The position numbers were made by a program, and so were the translations under genes. From Fasciolopsis buskii (Eukaryota; Platyhelminthes; Trematoda; Plagiorchiida; Fasciolidae), in assembly GCA_008360955.1 (NCBI GenBank), contig LUCM01006371.1:294270-358269 (forward strand): a stretch of 64,000 bases of DNA. Direction: 5' to 3'. Below are positions 12,081-24,865 of this stretch, piece by piece (within the stretch, counting starts at the first letter, position 1; each line of letters starts with the position of its first letter). The notes under the pieces are model-generated. The model did not search any database, was not told the DNA's origin, and was given only the letters and a program-made list of their open reading frames with translations.

Positions 12081-13510
12081 GATATCAGAGTATCCTTTCA
12101 CAGTCTCCAATCAAGATTTCTTGGAAGTCGGTTGGCAAATGTCAAGTCGACAGGCGTGATCTCATTTTTGTCGAAGTGGGACAGGCTGTCAAAAATTCCC
12201 GTATCACCGACCTTGTATGGTTTTCCTTTCAGTCTGCTCAGTCATTTCATCTTAAAGATAGTACCGCCCCATTATGCTTGAAATCGTTTCAGAAAAAGAG
12301 AAAAATTCAGTAATGTTTACAAATTGAGGGCAACGAGTTTGACGGAGCTCGAAAATAAAAAAGGTAATCGAAAATCAGAGGAAAACTACATTTGCCGAGG
12401 GTTATCTGCACAGACGAGACTTTTAACCGCCCTGATTTAACGTAAGTTTTGTAAGCAAGAATTGGAAGAATTTTTGATTTCACAGCGACTACAAATTGAT
12501 CATCATAAGAGATAACAGGACGGAGTTTGGTTGGGGAAAACATTGGGTGAAGAAGTCAAGTAGCATTCTAATCTCAAACTGAAAAAAACAAGAGAAACAA
12601 TATACCTACTGCTAGTAGTAATGTTATGAAAACGATAAAATCGAAAATGATAAGAGACAATTAGTCAATATCGTCACAAGAGTGGGGAAAAAATCCATTT
12701 ATGATTTACCGTATCTTAGAGAGTTAATATAAGTTAACCCCTCCCCACCTGTCAACGGTGGATTTCTTGAATCTTTCTTCTCGCCGCCGAAAACAGTCGA
12801 GCCTATCAACGGATACGATGCGATTGTTCGTGGCAGTTTTCAGTCCGGATTCTTGTATGCATACTACACATGTGTTAGGTCATATGCATTGATCCTGTGT
12901 GTACCACAGGTCAGCAGTTCTATCGACCAAATTACGGATGTTTTTGCTGACAATCAGTGAAACAATCATTTTCTTGAGTTGCATGTGACTGATAACAACC
13001 AACCAACTATCAGCGGATCGAGGGCGCAAGAAATCCACGGACTATAAAGATTGTTCAGTATGTGAGATTTACGCTGTTATGATAATTCTCTTGGGTATGA
13101 GGGACGGGGAGACATACTGTGACTCAGAAATGTTAGTGAACATTAACAGCGAGTAACGTAAACCGTCGTAGGGCAGCCAGCCCAGGCGCACGAGAATTCC
13201 ATGACTTTCAGAACATCTTTTAGATTGGCAATAAAATGGGATTTTTGCCTTCGTACTGAAACCTGACCCAATGAGACCTTATGCTACTCCAAGTCCACTA
13301 CAGCTTGTCTTCTGTTGTGTGTGTTTGTGCATGTCTGCATGTGTGCGATTCATTTATCCATTGTCCAATACTCGTTGGTTCACACACTTTGCGCCGTAGC
13401 ACATGAATGAAATCACAGAAACATTATTTTCCTATTGACATGTATTCTAACCAGTTAACTAATCAGGAATTTTAAAATTACGGGTCATTTTTAATTCATG
13501 TTTACTCAAG

Positions 13511-14059
13511 GTTAGCGCCCGATCTCGATTCAGAAGCCAAAATTTTGACAGCATCGATCGTAGCTCGTGGGACATGTCACATGACCCATCATCCGCGGAC
13601 TTGCACCTTATCGCATCGATGGACGAATACGAGCCGGATTACGACGAATGGCTGTTGCCAAACGCGGCCTCGTTTCACCAACCTCAATGGCCCCTACTGT
13701 TCTATGACGGGACGAACGTAGAGATATACACGACCAACGTGAATGACAAAACTCAGTGTATCAACATATCGAATCTAGTCTCTTCTCGAACCGGGAAAAA
13801 TGAGGTCCCGTTAGAAAATCTGTACAATCGAGCTCGACTTGTGGTCAGTTTGATTCGGGCAGAAAATTTGGATCTGCCAATCGCATCATCATCTGCCGGG
13901 AATTTGGCCAGTCCACGAAGTCCAAGCCCAAAAAGCAAACTTTTAACCGGATCAGGTTTGGAACGTGCGGTCATGGGACTGCCTGTTGCACACACAGATG
14001 GAAGTATACCTTCGTACATAGCCTCATTATCGATAGGGAAGTCGTCACGCAAAAGTCGA
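13511..14059 (+). CDS. MCTP exon 2: linker and first half of C2B
   Basis: The acceptor is 'tttactcaag|gtt' (AAG, weaker than CAG) and the donor is 'cga|gtaagt'. The exon has 183 codons in phase 0/0. I chose this acceptor because the other AGs (before 13534, 13552 and 13564) break the phase with exon 1. An acidic, Tyr/Asp-rich linker comes first (D-E-Y-E-P-D-Y-D-E-W). C2B strand 1 follows, as L-V-V-S-L-I-R-A-E-N-L. A Ser/Pro-rich insertion then occupies loop 1 (protein residues about 195-238) before P-S-Y-I-A-S-L-S-I-G. Typical MCTP has a short loop with two aspartates (D...SDPY) here. Neither is present. Confidence 0.85.
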
Positions 14060-16741
14060 GTAAGTCACGATACTACTAATTGCAACTTTGCATTACTTTT
14101 ATCTAACATAACACTAAATATGCAGTATTTTCTCGAGCAGATCGCCAGATTGCTCAGTGATTGTCCAGTAAGGAAGCAGTCAGCAGTGTCGGGATTCGAA
14201 CTAACAATCGACAACAGCGGTCTGTCTAAATAATTTAGTAAACCGTCAAATCGAATATTTGATTTGGACGTTGTTTTGATGTAACCGGTTGCCTAGAGAG
14301 AAGTTTCATTAGCCTAATCAGACACAACTAAGTTTTTACATGTACTTTGATCTTGGGTAAAATCTATCACCATTTAACTTGGCGCAAATACTGTTCCGTT
14401 TCTCTTTGCAGTCTAAACTGTAATATCTCCAATGCTAAGCAAGGGAATAAACTTACAGTTTACCAAACAGCCGTCATGTTCGTCGCTTGGCTGTTTCTGT
14501 CATCCAAGTGCTTTGGTTCGCGGGTCGATTGGAAGTGACCTGATTTTCCTGATAAGCTTAAAGGCGGGCAGGCAGGCAGGTAGGAGGGGGGGTTTGCAGG
14601 GAATGAATGATCAAACAAAAGACAATGAGCCATTTGGACAGATGAGATTTGCAAGCCAGCTTTAATCTGCATAGACTTCTAAGTATATCGTTTGATAATG
14701 ACAAACAAAAAGGTAGACGTGGTGAACGGATTGAGACCATTTTGTCGCACTCGCTTTATTAGCGGAGGAGTATTAAGATGACCGGTCGGCCATGGCCAGG
14801 CAGATAAGGCCGCGGTGTTTGGACATGAAAGTCGCGGGTTCGAACCCTCCCACCGCCGATAAACTTGCGCACTTGGCAGCCCTCTGCTGGCCGCGGCGCC
14901 CTTCCTGGAGAATGATGCACATTGTTATTTCATTAATAAAGGAAGCAAAAAGATAAAAAGATAAAGAAGTCGCTAGAGTTAAGGCTTTTGACAATCAGAT
15001 TTTAAAATGCACACTGTCCCAGTTCTCGTCTACTCAAAGAAGTAGGGTGTAAGGTTACATAGTAAGGTTTTCAGAATGACAAAATATATTGAATACCTTA
15101 AATAACGGGAAGGGTTGTGCGTTTTCTTCTCATTTACATATAAGCATCGTCTATCAAGATCGATTTAAAAACCTATCGTTTGACGCCTGGAAGCAAGTAT
15201 TGAAGCAGCCCTGCTTTGTCACTAGAATCTCAGTTGAATCCTTAGGAGCGCAAACGGATGATATGTCCACTTAAGAATCACATGATCATTCGTCGTCGGA
15301 TTTGATTTCTGTTGGTCAGGCATGGCTAACGTTCAGAAAGGGGACACTAAGTTCGAAAGTATTGATATTTATTTTCATTAGCATGTTTTATATAAAGATG
15401 GATGAAGAAAATTTGTCCGGAAGCACACGACCGGTTTCGCGGTTATTGCCACTCTTCGGGTACGCGTATCCTGTTTTGCTTTGGGAGATTCGCTCTACTT
15501 GAAGATCGAACCTCTTGGCCTCGAGTGTATATTACATTGTGCACCCCAGTTATTCCAGTGATACAGGGACACATTTGAGGTTTGAGAGGAATAATTATGC
15601 CACTGCGATCGACATTTACCGGACACGTGAGGGGAATATCCATCAACAACAAATATTGGTTGTGGCATCCCCGTCTCCATAGCGGTTTAACTATCTGTGC
15701 TATTCAAATGCACAGACACACGCATACACATACACATACAACGCAAGTGAAGATCGTTTTCCCACTCGATACCATGAATCGCTAGAGATAGTCGTCCTCG
15801 GCCGAGTACAGATGGCAACACCAAATCGAGACCATATTATCTTATTCGCCACCGGCTGCAGGTGACGCAATGATGTGATTGGAAGGTGAGAGTGCGGATT
15901 TTCAAACTGAAAAGGTCATATCGTGAGTCGTGCCAGATTCGACCACAAAGGGACGTTCATCAAACGAGATAGACCAATCGGAGCGTGATCCGGACAATCG
16001 ATGGAATAATGACGATCATTCAGGAACAAATAAGCAAGAAAAAATGCTTTGTAACGGGAATGGAATTTTGAGTTGGTTTAGCTTGAATGGCATCCTTCGA
16101 GTTTGTGTAAACGGACCAGACTGACATGTTGGTAGGATTAACCAATTGGAGAGCAAAATTTGAAACAATTACTAATTAGTACACAACATCATCAGATTCC
16201 ATGTTACCCAAAAATGTACAAGACGTAGTTCTTCATGAGACTAATTCGGTCGTGTACCTAGTTGAATGCGGTGGTTGGTCGCTGAAGATAGTGAACATCC
16301 AGAATGTCACATCGCTTCTGCTGGGATCTTGGGCCAACCGCATAATGCGCAAAAAGATACCAAAATTTCGGGTTAATATCGGACTCGCGGATTGATCAGA
16401 TCTATTTAGCAAAATAGTCATCGACGGAAAGTTTATCGATTTATGTTTTATGTGACAGAACGGCCACAGAGAAACTACAGAAGAATAACCTTGCAGAGAT
16501 TAACACATCCAGGGATAGTTCTACAACTCTGCTCCAATTGTGACCATTGATCCCAGTCATTCACGTGGTCCCGCTCAGATTGGCCAGAAAAAACCTCATT
16601 TCCGGACGATAGGGTTCTCGACACTTTCCCGTCGAATTACACTCCAACAAGCTGTGATCATCCACGATAAGTCAATTCCACCTCTTGTTAGCTGCGTTGT
16701 TTAATTTAGATCGTGTAATTTCCGTCTCGTTTTTTTTCTAG
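14060..16741 (+). other. Intron 2
   Basis: This intron holds a family A SINE at 14779-14969, and possibly a tRNA-like fragment on the minus strand near 14160-14235 (B-box-like 'gttcgaatcccgac'). The rest is unremarkable, with AC-rich simple sequence near 15710-15740. Confidence 0.7.
14779..14969 (+). repeat. SINE family A, full-length
   Basis: The copy starts 'tgaccggtcggccatggcc'. The B box 'gggttcgaaccctccc' follows, then 'accgccgataaac' and 'cagccctctgctggccgcgg'. The tail is 'tatttcattaataaaggaag' with repeated 'aaagataaa'. It has the typical structure of a tRNA-derived SINE. Confidence 0.85.
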
Positions 16742-16869
16742 CCAGTTCGCAGTCTCAGCTCACCGTGTTGGCATCAACACTTCGAGTTTCGATTGAAACT
16801 GGGCGAGAAAGCTGTCCTAAATGTGGAAATCATTGACCAGGCGGTAGCTATTCCGTTGGTGCTATTTCG
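16742..16869 (+). CDS. MCTP exon 3: middle of C2B
   Basis: The acceptor is 'cgttttttttctag' and the donor is 'ttcg|gtaagt'. There are 42 codons plus two bases. The start P-V-R-S-L-S-S-P-C-W-H-Q-H-F-E-F matches the C2 signature 'kSkv..kTLNPxWxexFxF'. G-E-K-A-V-L-N-V-E-I-I-D-Q matches the strand before calcium loop 3. In calcium-binding C2 domains this loop reads D-x-D. Here it reads D-Q-A-V-A-I-P, so only one aspartate is left. Confidence 0.92.
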
Positions 16870-17671
16870 GTAAGTTATTTTTTTGAAAGCACCGGTCCAA
16901 ATCTGCCTTGCGATAGAACAGAATACGACATCTGTTCGACCATGCAAGATTAACGGATATATAGTCCAAACCTCCAAAAGTTTTATTTAGCGTTTTAGTT
17001 TCAAGAGGTGTCTTTTTCTATTGGTCAAACTACACCAGTCTTGTTCCAATTCGCAGAGACCAAAATGGTCTCTCACTTTTGAACTGTTAATATTGAATAA
17101 TCGATTTTCCCCTTATTCCGGGCCTCTTATTGATTGATCCCGGTCTTAAATGATGATTGGTTTTCTGATTACGGCACCGTGACATTTGATACCGGATAGA
17201 ACAAACTATTTAAAGCTTTGTATATAAAAGTCATCCACCCAAACATCACTGATATTGACCCCTCAGTAACAGCGGGTTGTTTGTCCGATGGTCTACAGTG
17301 ACACGCCGAATGGCTTCTAATGTTTCACGGAAGTATCATGCAGTTCACCAGGTAAAATTAGGCAAACACGACATCTATTTTTATGCATTAATCGCCATAT
17401 TGTCATCTGAAGTCAGTTGTATGCCAAAGAAACCGGCTATCTACTCCCAGGGGAATAATCTACTTACTGTACAACCAGTCAGGGTTGCTGTATTTGACTA
17501 TACTTTCCGACAGAACGGCTGACCCACATCTGTTCGGTCCAATTATCAGAATCGACAAGTGTACAAAAGCAACCTTTTTTGTTTTGCACGTATGTTTGCC
17601 ACACGCCAGTATTGGGTTCCACATACAAGAGTTTAGTCCTAACAAAATATTAGGCTCACCAACTTCAAACG

Positions 17672-17912
17672 TAGGTGCAACACATCTTCATGTGGTGAAG
17701 CTCAACAAACCGTTCACTGTCTGCCCGGTAGCGTAACGACTAAGGCGTTCGACTCAGAATCGTTCGTCCTGGGTTCGCGTCCCAGTTCGGGCGCGGTCCA
17801 TATGCACTGCTGATCATTCCTAACAAGGGTGAAATAGCTGTACACAATGCTTCCATGATTTCTTAATGGTAAGCTGTCCGATATCACATGGTGAATAATT
17901 TTATGAAAACTT
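17672..17912 (+). repeat. SINE family B, full-length
   Basis: Blocks in order are 'cttcatgtggtgaagctcaa', the tRNA-like head 'tgcccggtagcgtaacgact' with the B box 'gggttcgcgtcccagttcgg', a hammerhead-like core from about 17803, and the tail 'gatatcacatggtgaataat'. This copy best shows the tRNA head. Confidence 0.85.
17803..17850 (+). ncRNA. Hammerhead-ribozyme-like core, mutated
   Basis: This copy keeps the 5' stem I strand GCACTG, but the core reads CTGATCA instead of CTGATGA and the joining block reads GAAAT. The G-to-C change hits an essential core base, so the copy should be inactive. Confidence 0.5.
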
Positions 17913-18807
17913 TAAACTACCGATAACCGCACCAGTAGTAAAAAACTGATGGTGTTTCTAAATGTCCTCTGACCCGGTGCTCAGATTTTGCGCAGCGTCA
18001 ACCCTGATGGAATTTACACACTGTCAGCAACCATGTGCTTTGTCTGTTATTTAATTCACCATCGAAAAAATATGTAGGAATGCATTGAATATATTTTGTG
18101 GAAAGGTGACATGTGATTACTACAAAGCAATCTGCTCACGGTTATTTCGAGAGTGACCTAACAACAGGATTCTCTTGAAAGTTGATCCTCATGGGGCTCA
18201 AATCAGGTGGTCGAGCTGTCGAATTGTGAACTCCAATCCGTTGGTCAGTTGCGTGACTGAAATGATGTTTTGGACTTTTTCTTACCTGATTATTATTTGA
18301 ATTTCCTTCTTAATATACACGAAAAATTTGGAATACAGTGTGACGTCTTTGAAGCTATGAACCTATGGATCACACAGACACTTCCAGACGGCCCGGTGAT
18401 CCCGGGCTCTTCTTCTGACCAGTCAAATCCGATTTTGGTCTCCGTTTGAGGTTTGAATGATGCGTGCACTGGTCGAGTTTTGTGTACCGCATTAGATATG
18501 AGAGCGTTCGGTTTGTCCACGTTTTGACACAATTTATTCCGTCTTGATTCGACAGAGTGGAAGTTTCTCCGCATCAGCCGGCAACATTTTACTTATAAAC
18601 AGAAGTATCCAACGAAGGAAAAACATGAAACATTAATGAGCCAAAAAGTACTGGAATTTCTTGCGTATATGCACCCCAATTCGACCTTATCGTGTACAAG
18701 AATAATTTTGGTGAAAAAAATTCTCTACTTTTTTGAAAATCTAGGTAGTATAAAAGAACATGCTATTTTGTACTGTTTGTGTTTTATATAACCCCTTGGG
18801 GGAATAG

Positions 18808-19084
18808 TGGACATTTGGACTTTGAACGTCAAATACCTGACTGGACCGGCTGTTTTACGTTGAAAAACACTATGGAAGGCTATGGTGGTCACGTGATCTT
18901 GTTGGTCACTCTGACCGGACTTACCTATCGATCCGACAGTACCTCGGACGAATCAGCCGCATCGCATCCAGATGCAAATGAAGAGGTTCGGCCTACGATG
19001 AATTCGAGTTTGGATTCACCTCCACTCACACCAAAATTTAGCGCGCCATCAAAAGAATTGTTAGCCATGGTTGAATCACATTAC
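18808..19084 (+). CDS. MCTP exon 4: end of C2B and linker to C2C
   Basis: The acceptor is 'gggggaatag' and the donor is 'tac|gtgagt'. One base plus 92 codons are present; the first base completes an Arg codon with exon 3 (cg|t). The pattern W-T-G-C-F-T-L...G-G-H-V-I-L-L-V-T-L-T-G-L closes C2B and is nearly the family consensus 'GHLVLLVTLT'. A Ser/Asp/Glu-rich linker with P-P-L-T-P-K follows. The frame is open a little upstream, but an in-frame stop at 18746 and the phase fix the start at 18808. Confidence 0.93.
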
Positions 19085-19192
19085 GTGAGTCCCTCGTAAT
19101 CCTTGATCGTAATAATTTCTAAATTTTCTTCACAATTCACCGAAATTTGGTAAACGTATTCAAATTCTATCGACTTTTGTCTACTGGTGGAT

Positions 19193-19303
19193 ATGCAATA
19201 CTGATGATTCCTAACAAGGATGAAACAGCTGTACAGTGTTTTCATGGTTTCCTAATGGTAAGTTGAGGGATGATATCACGTGTTGAATTATTTCATGATT
19301 CAC
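19193..19303 (+). repeat. SINE family B, 3' half with hammerhead-like core
   Basis: The copy starts just before CTGATGA (19201-19207). It keeps stem II and GAAAC (19222-19226), then continues into the tail 'gatatcacgtgttgaattat' and 'ttcatga'. The tRNA head is missing. The 5' strand of stem I reads GCAATA and does not pair with this copy's CAGTG. Confidence 0.75.
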
Positions 19304-19439
19304 CAGTTCCCTTGAGACACATCCGCAAATGAGTAATTTGGCAATCTATTGAAATTAGTATCCGTTGGCTAACGGAGTAATTTACCGTCAACCTAACTGA
19401 CAAGTGACCCGATAAGCAAGATGGAAGATACACAAAGAT

Positions 19440-19600
19440 GTAAAATGACTGACTGGGTTCCGTTATTAACTGGCTGAGTTGGTATGCTTAGTGAGTCATA
19501 TAGATAACTCATTGATTGACTGACCTTGGTGACTGACTGACTGATTGACTGAAGAATGAACGAACGAATGAATGAGTGTGTAAGTGACTGAATGAACGAG
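19440..19600. repeat. Degenerate tetranucleotide tract (GACT/GAAT)
   Basis: The stretch is dominated by imperfect tandem 'gact', 'gatt' and 'gaat' units, for example 'gactgactgactgattgact'. The minus-strand open frame here, rich in Ser-Phe-Ile-Arg, is only a translation of the repeat. Confidence 0.75.
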
Positions 19601-20721
19601 TAACTCAGTCGTCGCACTAATGACTGTACATACGGCTGGCTTTTGTTTGCTCAGATCAATCGTTCATTAGAACACAAACATATGGGCAAACTACTATGGT
19701 GGTGATATTCAAATTTGTTTTTATCGACTGTGTATACTCGCGGAATGTATGAATTTGTTTAACTGTACACGTTGCTGTAATTCACAACTACTTCAAGGTT
19801 GGACAATGAAGCAAAGCGCGTGTTGGTGTAAGACATCATTGGCACGTGATTTACGCACCGGCCTTATGAGGTAGCGCGATGACCTACGTGTAAAAGCCAA
19901 TCGGGATCAAGGTCAGTGTAAGTACAAGAAACTCAAATAGTTCATCGCCCGTTGACTCGTTGGTTCGCACGTGTATATTTGTTGTCGTCAAGTTTCTGGA
20001 TAAATAAACAAGGATCAGAGAGTTCGATAGTAAAAATGGTAGTCCAAGCAATCGGTACCCGCGTTCCCGCTAACCATAAAACCAACCAAGGTCCCATTAG
20101 GTCAGGTGTGATGACGAACAGAGTGTGTCAGCCGGTTGCTATCTACTGTCGACTTACTTAAGATTCGAAACTCTGACCTTTTGGGGTGTGAATTACGCTT
20201 ATCTTTTTCACCGTTCTTTACTCCACTTGCGTCAGTGTCCTGTCTAATCGTTTGTCTAGTTTTGAGTCTACGTACGCGATCAACATGACCAAATTCCATT
20301 TCCTATCGGGTAATATCGACCTAAGCAATCTGTATGAACTCTAAAAAGATTGAACACCCATAAAAAAACCATTGCGTTTTTCGTCCACACCTTCCAGGTA
20401 TTCTGAAGGTATCTTGATCATGTGTCGTTTTGCTTTCCTTAGTGACATTTGTGTTCTTCGTGATAACCTTCCACCTAGAATCAAACCCATTGAATTCCTT
20501 GAGATGTCTTTATCCATCGATCTACACTCTAGTTGTCACTTTTGTCGCTTGTATGTCCCAACAGCGGTATGTTTCTTTTCAAATCCGAAAACGTGGACAG
20601 TTTTACGCTGCTTATCTTGTTATTTTCGTCTCTTTTTCCAGTGCGCCTTAAGGAACTTACCCGGAAGATCTTATGTACTTTCTCCTGGTCTGTTAAAACA
20701 AATTCCGCCACCTGTCAAATA

Positions 20722-21326
20722 NNNNNNNNNNNNNNNNNNNNNNNNNNNNNNNNNNNNNNNNNNNNNNNNNNNNNNNNNNNNNNNNNNNNNNNNNNNNNNN
20801 NNNNNNNNNNNNNNNNNNNNNNNNNNNNNNNNNNNNNNNNNNNNNNNNNNNNNNNNNNNNNNNNNNNNNNNNNNNNNNNNNNNNNNNNNNNNNNNNNNNN
20901 NNNNNNNNNNNNNNNNNNNNNNNNNNNNNNNNNNNNNNNNNNNNNNNNNNNNNNNNNNNNNNNNNNNNNNNNNNNNNNNNNNNNNNNNNNNNNNNNNNNN
21001 NNNNNNNNNNNNNNNNNNNNNNNNNNNNNNNNNNNNNNNNNNNNNNNNNNNNNNNNNNNNNNNNNNNNNNNNNNNNNNNNNNNNNNNNNNNNNNNNNNNN
21101 NNNNNNNNNNNNNNNNNNNNNNNNNNNNNNNNNNNNNNNNNNNNNNNNNNNNNNNNNNNNNNNNNNNNNNNNNNNNNNNNNNNNNNNNNNNNNNNNNNNN
21201 NNNNNNNNNNNNNNNNNNNNNNNNNNNNNNNNNNNNNNNNNNNNNNNNNNNNNNNNNNNNNNNNNNNNNNNNNNNNNNNNNNNNNNNNNNNNNNNNNNNN
21301 NNNNNNNNNNNNNNNNNNNNNNNNNN
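20722..21326. other. Assembly gap (605 N)
   Basis: This is a run of N. Open frames that cross it are artefacts of translating N. Confidence 1.
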
Positions 21327-21573
21327 AGACCACTGAAACTGACACTGTACTTGTACTCAAGGTTAGTGCATAACCTAGGACTACCCTGGCCAAAGAGTGA
21401 CGATGTCACTAGCGACCGAATTATGATTGTCACACGATGACATTCGCCAGACTTATCCACGCTCGTTTGCATCGACCAATAGAATGGTCGACCAACTGAC
21501 CCAATTGAAAACCGATTGCTTATGTCGGATAAATATGACTGTGAAACTGGAGATCGGCTTACATATTAGGCTT

Positions 21574-21645
21574 CCAACAGTCTATTTCACTGGCCGAAAT
21601 CGAACCAGCGAACTTCCGCTTGCCGGGCAAATATACTACCACTGA
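21574..21645 (-). pseudogene. tRNA-like fragment, degenerate
   Basis: The minus strand has a good A box, 'tagttcagtggtagtat', close to that of eukaryotic tRNA-Gly, and a weak B box, 'ggttcgatttc', at about the right distance. The T stem and acceptor stem do not pair well. It could be a decayed tRNA or the head of another SINE. Confidence 0.35.
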
Positions 21646-23029
21646 ACTACTGTGGATGTGGAACACATTGGTCTGAATTCAAATCAGAATACACAAACAT
21701 TGAGGAAAGAAAACGAAAGACAATTCGACTGAACCACTCCACAAAAATGTTGGGATGTGAGTCGGGTTACATTCGGACGGAATTAGCATTTTTATGTGGG
21801 TTTAGAATAATGAGCGAAATGTAAACGGAAATTAAATCATGTTAGAATGAGATGAGGAACAACACAATCGAGCAGAAAGCGTTGTCAACAAACGGAAGAA
21901 AATGTCTTGCCAAATCCGATTGGCTAACGCCATGCGAGACACACACTGTGGGTCAACAGGGCTTGGTTACAAAAAGCCGTGACTTCAATCTGTTGATCGA
22001 TAAAGACTTACACAGAAGACTACCAATCTCGGGTTGGTGTTCCGTAGCATCATTTGGAATGCTTGGCCAGGATCATTTTGGTGAACGAAGATCATTGACG
22101 AGGTCAGGTTTATCGTGCTTACTTTCTGTTCAGACGAAGAATGAGCCATTTGTTTCACTAGCCACTTGGGTGTAATAAAATTTTAATAAAACAAAGTTTT
22201 CAATTAACTCCAACTTGACTTCTGTATCCTACATTGGAGCCCCAACAAAACACTTTTCCATCCAATTCAGCTGTTGTCATGGTAACAACAATAAGGGCGA
22301 TATATATAGTGTCTGCATTTGGACACCGATCTTCAGGGGGAATGTCTTGATTGAAATGAGAAGTACATAAACGTAAACTGAACCTCAGTCGGGGTTTCAG
22401 CTAGTATCAGTAACTACACAGCTAAACCAGTATGGCGGTCCAACCGGGAACAGGCTATACGTACCACACCTAAATGACCTTGAATCCAATTCACATTGGT
22501 ACTAACGGGAATAAGTCAAAAACGAAGTGCCCAATCAACACGGACGTACTTTCGAGTTGCTCATGCGTAATTGTTCGAGACAATGGATATAAAACAACCG
22601 TTATCGAACCAACAATTCAGCTAACCTTTTTTGATTATAGCCTAGGATAAATTACGAAATCTCTTCTACCTAGTACATTCTAATTACTCATGTTATTTGG
22701 TCTACATTTTCTCTTGACAATTCCTGTATATCTGACTAATCATAGATCCTTACTGTTTTGCAACACGAAAAAAGAAAAATGATGTCTGGTTTACTTCGTC
22801 CGCAAATCTTCAATCCATTCTACCTCTCGACAATTATCACTTGTTCTCGTGAGAAAAATCAAACCAAAAGGACACCAAATTGTTTAAATTGGTTTTCTAT
22901 GTTCATTACTTACTGATCGATTCTTCTGTCGGTTAATTTGATTTCGCGGCTTTCATGCCACGTTTTTCACTCTGATCATCGATCGACAAAGTCGGTGTGA
23001 TGTCCTCGCAGGAGTGTTGTTCTTTGACC

Positions 23030-23240
23030 AGGGTAATGAATAAGATCAAAATCAAAATTTCACTATCATTACACATACCAAATGTAAGGTGTTTTAAAAT
23101 CTGTATAACACCATCGTTAACCCTAGCAACTTCAGTCAATCGTTTGAGTTCTGTTTCCAATCCCGCTCTATTTAATCAAACAAAAATCATCAAAATGGCT
23201 GCTGGATGGTTGTTTATTTGTTGCAATCAAATGATTTACG
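23030..23240 (+). repeat. Unclassified dispersed repeat, copy 2
   Basis: This is the partner of 11890-12080 in the opposite orientation. The shared translated block S-L-T-L-A-T-S-V is followed by S-N-P-A-L-F-N-Q-T and 'KMAA'. Confidence 0.55.
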
Positions 23241-24865
23241 AAGGTCTTTTCAGATGAAAACCTGCTGACCAGTTATCTCTGATCTGTCGGACTCACTGTA
23301 ATTTGGTCAATCCCGATTTCTAGTATTATTCTCGCATGTGTCTGGATGTGCCATGACAATTAGGCTACTTTTATTTTGTCCCGGAGTTAGGGGAAACTGC
23401 TGGTTCTGACCTTTTGCTCCCAACTACAATCGGTCAGATTACTACGCTGTGCTTCGTCCATCGGATGTCAAAGTGATTTGTCTGTCAGTCTCGTTTTACG
23501 GACATGAGCTTGCATCGTTGTTGCATGGAACATTATGACGAAACAAAAAAAAAACGCAAACCGTATTGAGATTTTGTAGTCTACTCTTACATAAGTCCAC
23601 GGGGACTGTGAGTAACTTTACATTCATCTTTATTGTCATTGTACAGCATCAGAACTTCAATTGGGAATGCCTAATTAAACAGGACTAAAATAGTTAACCT
23701 TGCTTGTGGTGTGCCTATAAGCCCAAGTCGATAATGGGATACACGTTACCTGACGACTCCGGCTGGGTTTTGCCGGCTGAGCAATTCGATTCTAGAAACC
23801 TAATCCGGCACTGACTCTGTTGACTGTTCACCAAATTCTTGGGCTGAATGTGAGTACAAATTTGTTCTTATATGTTATCCATGTTTTAAGCTCTGGTAGA
23901 TACGAGCAATCGATTTTCCAGTGGTCCTATGATGTTGTGCGTTGGAAGTGGGGAGCAAATGATCATTTTGGCAAGATTCCTTCTACCTTTAACCGTTTGG
24001 TACACATAAATGAACAAGGGGTTTAATTAGGTGAATCAATCTCCTACGGTGGTTTACCGCTTTCAACAAAGGTTATATATACATATACTAAATTCCAGTT
24101 CTCCCAGCGACAACAAGTCATTCATAGCCGATTGTGGTGTGAAGATTTCAGCAACACTGATGGGCTTTGATTGGCAGTCAGAGTACAACAAAATTCAACC
24201 CCTGATTGTCACGACGAATCCATGCTAATCTTTAACGGGTTCGATCCTATATAAATTAGCTTGGATTCCATCCTCTAACCCGGATTACACAAGGCTATTT
24301 TTCACTGCCGTTGAATTCTAATGACAAAAAAACAGATGGACAGTTTAGTCGTATGTTCCAGTAGAGAAGTGTTCAACGAATGTGAGATGGAATTCTAACT
24401 GGGCTACTTTTGTCATCAGAAATCCGCACTGTAGCCTTTGCACACGACAAAGACCTTGAAGTCTGCTATTCGCCTCGACACGTTGACGTGGAAGCTACGC
24501 AGAACTTGATATTTGCTTGTAATATTCGCCTTCAACAAGCATACTTTGACAGGTCACTTGATAACGCGAATGTATTGTAATATCACCGATCAAATTGTTT
24601 AACGTTGCACAATCGTCAAACACAACTCGTGAGTAGATGACAAAATACTTTGGGTTTTTTGGATATCCGGGCATGGAGAATGCAACTGGTAGATACTTTA
24701 TTAAGAACACATGCGGAACTTGAGCTGCAGATGGCAGGACAAAGATCACCGAATGACTTAGTCGTCACAATAATAATTGACCTAGTCATTCAGTATGACT
24801 CTATGAATGAATCGTGTTTTGCCACGATACCTGATTCACGTGTGTTATTGTTTTCCGTTAACCAG

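Larger units (their letters stand above)
5091..13510 (+). other. Intron 1 (8.4 kb)
   Basis: This intron holds a cluster of family B hammerhead SINE copies in both orientations (5222-5930), family A SINEs at 7002-7135 and 9375-9570, and an unclassified repeat at 11890-12080. The minus-strand frame at 11281-11667 (128 codons) has no recognisable domain. No exon was found inside. The phase across the intron is consistent without one. Confidence 0.7.
16870..18807 (+). other. Intron 3
   Basis: This intron contains a full-length family B SINE at 17672-17912. The other open frames have no recognisable features. Confidence 0.75.
19085..24865 (+). other. Intron 4, with assembly gap
   Basis: This intron holds a truncated family B SINE (19193-19303), a GACT/GAAT-type tetranucleotide tract (19440-19600), a run of 605 N (20722-21326), a tRNA-like fragment on the minus strand near 21574-21645, and a dispersed repeat (23030-23240). 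Exons 4 and 5 join in phase and align without a missing residue, so the gap need not hide an exon. Confidence 0.75.

Noticed and set aside
20372..21472. Long open frames of 240-333 codons around 20372-21472
   Set aside because: They run through the 605-base N gap and are artefacts of translating N.
23796..23849. 54-base candidate exon ending at a 'gtgagt' donor, translating A-L-T-L-L-T-V-H-Q-I-L-G-L-N
   Set aside because: It looks like the start of a C2 domain, but its phase does not join exon 6, and 24866-24920 fits both the phase and the 'DVGxL' motif exactly.
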